NCBI GenBank assembly: GCA_015179045.1
Contig: WHUZ01000002.1
Coordinates: forward strand, 2,666,001 to 2,730,000
DNA length: 64,000 nucleotides
Direction: 5' to 3'
Source of the DNA: Kalaharituber pfeilii
Taxonomy: Eukaryota > Ascomycota > Pezizomycetes > Pezizales > Pezizaceae
Positions 58,968 through 64,000 of this stretch are shown piece by piece; the stretch's first letter is position 1; each line of letters begins with the position of its first letter. A model generated the notes under the pieces. The model made no database searches and was not told where the DNA came from. It was given only the letters and a program-made list of their open reading frames with translations. Made by a program: the position numbers and the translations under genes.

Positions 58968-58993
58968 TCCGAGTACACATGTCCCCAACCATA
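58968..58993 (-). repeat. Right terminal inverted repeat
   Basis: Inverse of the left repeat; ends at the right-hand TA. Confidence 0.85.
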
Positions 58994-60311
58994 GACCATA
59001 TTACAGTTTTTTAGGTGTTAACATCTGGCAGGGCTAACGGACTTTTTTAAGCAGTCTCATTATTCATCAAGCGCACTGTACTTTTTGGACCCCGCGCGTT
59101 GAACCCCAGCAGTCAATTTAACTTCTACAAATACGTACCCCCACCGTACCTTATGCCAGGTCTTGGAAACTGCGGTAGTCTCACAGTACCGAGATGTATT
59201 GACCCCAACTACCCCACTTTCCAATTTCGTTAAGTAACTGACTTTTTCAACAGCAGCACAACCCAGACTGCTGATTTTTCTGCTCGTAATTTTTTCTTTT
59301 TAGAAAACGAAAAGTTTAGGCCCCAGCTATGGTCTATGCTACCCATTTCCACACTTGAGGTGATATACTGTTTTCAACATGTGCTTTTTTTTTTTGTTTT
59401 TTTTAGTGCCAATCAATACCCGATAAGATATTCTTTCTATTCCTTCGAACTATGCTGAGCTTAGGGATTTGGGATAAAATGGGTACGTAGGCGTTCATAC
59501 CAATGATACAAGGACACTTGTTACGCCAGCAACGTCACTTTCATAATTCGTCTAGCAACACCCAGCATCATCGTTGCTTCTAATCTCTAGAGTTTCTGCT
59601 TTCCAGGTGCGAGTACCATAAAAGCCATGTTTCAGCAACATCAGCCAGCATATACCTCAGCACTACTTTATTTGTCGGGGAGCTTGTTTTACAACTTATC
59701 CACATGCTAGTGATCTCGATGGCATGCAGACAGATAAAATCTGAATGGATCTGACGCAAGACAGTGCCCAATCTGTGTACCGCTACCCCCTACACAATAG
59801 GTACTTGGGCAGGGGTGAGCTCAAATGGGGTGAGTCGTAGGGAGATAAATGGTAACCCTAAAACTGGGAGGAGAGTTATCCTGAAATATTGAACTTTGAA
59901 TGAGTCGCAGGCTATTCGTACACGTGCATATTTCTTTTTCTTAATCTCGAAAAAATGAGTACCAGCAAAATTGCGAGGGAATAACACTCACGTGCTTCAT
60001 AATTCAAGGTAGATGCCGCCCAGAAGTGGACGCAAGGGCGGAGGTTTGTTTGTTGTAAGAAGACCCGTATTGAAGTTGAACTTCTGCTATTTCCGCACTT
60101 TTGCTGACGAACAAGTGGTAAACCCGTGACTGCGTAGGTGAAATTCATGACAGCCCTGCTTTGCAGGAAGGATTCTGAATCATGAACCAAAGCCCGCTTA
60201 CGTGATAACCCCAAGTCAGAGGTGTTACTCCATACTTCTCACATACAGTAGCAAGGTTAGACTGTAAAAGAGGCGCAGGGATGGAGGGTTGTGCACAGGT
60301 CGCCGTAAGAC
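58994..60311. other. Intergenic right of the transposon
   Basis: No gene seen. The sequence TATGGTCTATG (59328-59338) is the inverse of CATAGACCATA just outside the transposon's right end (58990-59000), perhaps a trace of an older insertion. Confidence 0.4.
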
Positions 60312-60316
60312 AAAAA
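60312..60316 (-). terminator. RNA polymerase III terminator of tRNA-Ser
   Basis: Five T on the minus strand, 5 bases after the mature tRNA 3' end. Confidence 0.75.
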
Positions 60317-60321
60317 TATAT

Positions 60322-60420
60322 CGACGTTGACAAGATTCGAACTTGCGCACGCAGAACGTATTTGATGCCCTTATCAGATATGATTCGAGTCAAACCCCTT
60401 AACCACTCGGGCACAACGTC
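60322..60420 (-). tRNA. tRNA-Ser(CGA) with a 17-nt intron
   Basis: The acceptor stem GACGTTG/CAACGTC pairs perfectly, with discriminator G. The D arm contains GAGTGGTTAAG (A box). The anticodon stem TTTGA/TCAAA forms only if a 17-nt intron (60383-60367) directly after position 37 is removed. The loop CTCGAA gives anticodon CGA (60387-60385), reading UCG. The long variable arm (ACG..CGT) is the type II form expected of serine tRNA. The T arm has GCAAGTTCGAATCTTGT (B box). Intron-containing tRNA-Ser(CGA) is known in yeasts and other fungi. Confidence 0.93.
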
Positions 60421-62375
60421 ATTCTTTGGTGACATGAACATTCTATGAATTAATACAAGAGCATTTACGATCTTTTTTCCTGGTTTAGGTCTTCGTTTTG
60501 ATTCGAATGCAGTGCTGTACTAAGATAAAATGAATTTTAGGGGATTAATTTTCCTCTTTGGTATCGTACTATTTTTATATCTCAAGAGGCGACAAGATTG
60601 CATTACCGCTTGCCTTTCGCTCGAAGTACATTAACACTTGCAGAATTGTCTTACATGTATATCAGCACTGGCTTGCGCCTGAAGCCGGGAACAGTACCAA
60701 TTCAATAAGATCGTTTCAATGGTGTGTATCCACGGGATAATTAATACAGGCATATGTTATTTGTTTTCATCAGAGGGATTCACAATAGGGCTGAAATCTA
60801 AATTGAACACACAATAGTCTGGTTGCACTACCCTCGTAGAAGTTGTGTAGTAGTTGTGTAGGCTACGAGGGCTGCCCACATCCATATTTAGTAATACTCT
60901 CAGTTACTATCAACGTCAGCGGTGTCCAGACATGAGACCCCGACGCAGCCATATCAATTGTCTCAAATTCTTTTTTTAAAAACACGCTGTGAAGTTAATG
61001 TTAGCATCAATCTCTTGATGTCTAGGAATTCTGCCTCACAAATATGTTGTTTTTTAAGTAGGTTTAGAAGAGTACCTACAACAGGTGTGAACTCAATTGA
61101 GCCATGGCAAATGGCTATCCTTCGCCGCGCTACCATTCGAAATTTCAATTTTAACGCCATGGGTGGGAAAGCTGCCGTGGGCCTCTTATCATACAGAATC
61201 TGATCTTCGTTTTTCTAATGGCACCACTGCAGAAAGCTTGAGTCGGACATGGGGACGACGCTAAGTCGGACAGGCGATCGATAATTGGCTGGTTCGATTT
61301 TTGTGGATAATATGCGAAATTTATTAACGGATGTGGATTTAGGAAGGACCAAGACCTTTTGAACGGGGAGAACGTCATAGAAAAGGAAAAATGGAAATGG
61401 AAAAAGGGTCCAGCACAACAGCAAGGAAGATGAAAAATGAAGGTGCACTGAGCAGATGTTCAAACAACACTCTCCCTACAATATTCAGCTTGAAGGTGCA
61501 TGCACAGCTCAAGAGAAAAGGATATGAGGATGATCTACTTCGAGCACACATTTAATAATTGGTGGAATGTTACATTGATACGAAAGCTAGGCTTTGCATT
61601 GCACAGGCCATTGCACGTTAGGTTGAGTGGTGGATCTTGGTTGGGCTGGTTATCTCACTTGCAGATCTGCTTATCCAAATAGGCCATATACTGACCCAAG
61701 GGGAGATTGCCATCGCGGGACGAAGGACGAACATCTTTCGTCAGCGGAATTGAATCGCGGAAGAAAGAAACCTAAGCCTCATCCCCGCACCGGCACATCT
61801 AGTGGTGACTCGGTGCCTGTTTACCCCCACTGCTGCATGCCGGTTCCTGGGGTTCAGCGGATGTTTCACCAAATCTTTCGTATGTAGCGCTGGGCAGGGC
61901 GGGGGGCTCAAGAGGACGGGATTGATGAGCCCCGAGGAATTGCGTGCTCGAGTCGAGCTGCAGGCCAATGGTGGCCCACTTGCTTGGCCCAGGCCGAGCG
62001 ATGCGCGACAGGCAACGAAGCAGCGTGGAAGCACGGCGACGGGCACGAGCGATGGGGTTGTACAGTACTTGAGGGCAGCGACGACGCCGAAGCGCTAGCG
62101 GGCGCAGTGTCAGGAGGAGGCCGCAAAGGCGCAGGCAGAGGCGGTAGCACAGCCCTCATACGTGATGTTCCAGTTCCAGTGCAATTCCTCGCTCTGTCAC
62201 TCCGTTCCCCTCCAAGTATAAGTAGTCGCACTTGGCCTTCGGTTCTCCCTCTCTCCCACCTCCATCCTTCTACAATCAGACCTCACGAACTTCCCTGTCC
62301 ACAGAGGAGCCCATTGCACCCAACTATCCTTTCCGTTGCTCTAGAGAGTACTCCAAGTGTTCGATACACCTCACA
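60421..62375. other. Intergenic upstream of MET17
   Basis: No gene seen. The last few hundred bases before MET17 are pyrimidine-rich (62215-62280), a usual feature of strongly expressed fungal genes, and probably hold its promoter and 5' UTR. Confidence 0.5.

Positions 62376-64000
<1,625 letters not shown>

Larger units (their letters stand above)
55981..58993 (+). mobile_element. Complete TA-flanked DNA transposon with DDE transposase
   Basis: A 3.0-kb element bounded by terminal inverted repeats. The left end reads TATGGTTGGGGACAT from 55981, and the exact inverse ends at 58993. The pairing continues inward to about 26 bases with three mismatches. A TA dinucleotide at each edge fits a TA target-site duplication, the Tc1/mariner signature. 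The only gene inside is a transposase with two introns and an uninterrupted reading frame. The internal 5' and 3' non-coding parts are about 340 and 330 bp. Intact ends and an intact gene suggest recent insertion. Confidence 0.85.

Noticed and set aside
60145..60441. Minus-strand open frame around 60.3 kb
   Set aside because: It spans the tRNA-Ser gene and has no protein similarity.

Overview
The window is nuclear DNA of a filamentous ascomycete (Pezizomycotina). Evidence: spliceosomal introns of about 45-110 bp with GT..AG ends and CTAAC-like branch points, a CFEM-domain secreted protein, a MARVEL-domain membrane protein, a DysF-domain peroxin, ascomycete-type MED12, POS5 and MET17 homologues, and long AT-rich, homopolymer-rich spacers. 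The high intron density (15 exons in MED12, 7 in METTL16, several exons under 25 nt) and the loose gene spacing would suit Pezizomycetes (cup fungi, truffles, morels), but that placement is inference. I rebuilt the exon structures by hand from splice sites, conserved motifs and exact reading-frame arithmetic.

Layout. 0-8.4 kb: 3' part of a dynamin-like GTPase, then MED12 of the Mediator kinase module. 9.6-11.3 kb: DysF-domain peroxin. 15.4-17.1 kb: acidic single-exon orphan. 19.1-23.2 kb: METTL16-type RNA methyltransferase and mitochondrial adrenodoxin reductase ARH1, divergent from a 149-bp promoter. 24.0-26.2 kb: L-2-hydroxyglutarate dehydrogenase. 28.2-29.4 kb: arylamine N-acetyltransferase. 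31.1-32.3 kb: decayed coding region. 33.5-35.7 kb: sugar transporter. 37.7-38.4 kb: dynactin subunit 6. 38.7-39.4 kb: direct repeat pair. 40.0-40.5 kb: CFEM secreted protein. 41.2-42.9 kb: mitochondrial NADH kinase with an apparent one-base frameshift. 44.0-46.0 kb: NTF2-like export factor and RNase H2 catalytic subunit, divergent. 47.2-48.2 kb: MARVEL protein. 51.1-53.1 kb: CorA/ALR magnesium transporter. 56.0-59.0 kb: complete TA-flanked DNA transposon with an intact two-intron DDE transposase. 60.3 kb: intron-containing tRNA-Ser(CGA). 62.4 kb to the end: MET17 homocysteine synthase, cut by the window edge.

The genes are mostly unrelated housekeeping functions; I see no metabolic gene cluster. 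Loose themes are mitochondrial redox (ARH1, NADH kinase, L2HGDH) and RNA/DNA metabolism (MED12, METTL16, NXT1, RNase H2). The strongest candidate for something poorly described is the 3.0-kb transposon. Its transposase has a Tc1/mariner/IS630-like D-D-E core with a very long spacing between the second Asp and the Glu. Other points of note are several tiny exons (3, 11, 16 and 22 nt), a GC-AG intron, the NADH kinase frameshift and the 185-bp repeat pair. I found no CRISPR array, rRNA gene or viral sequence.
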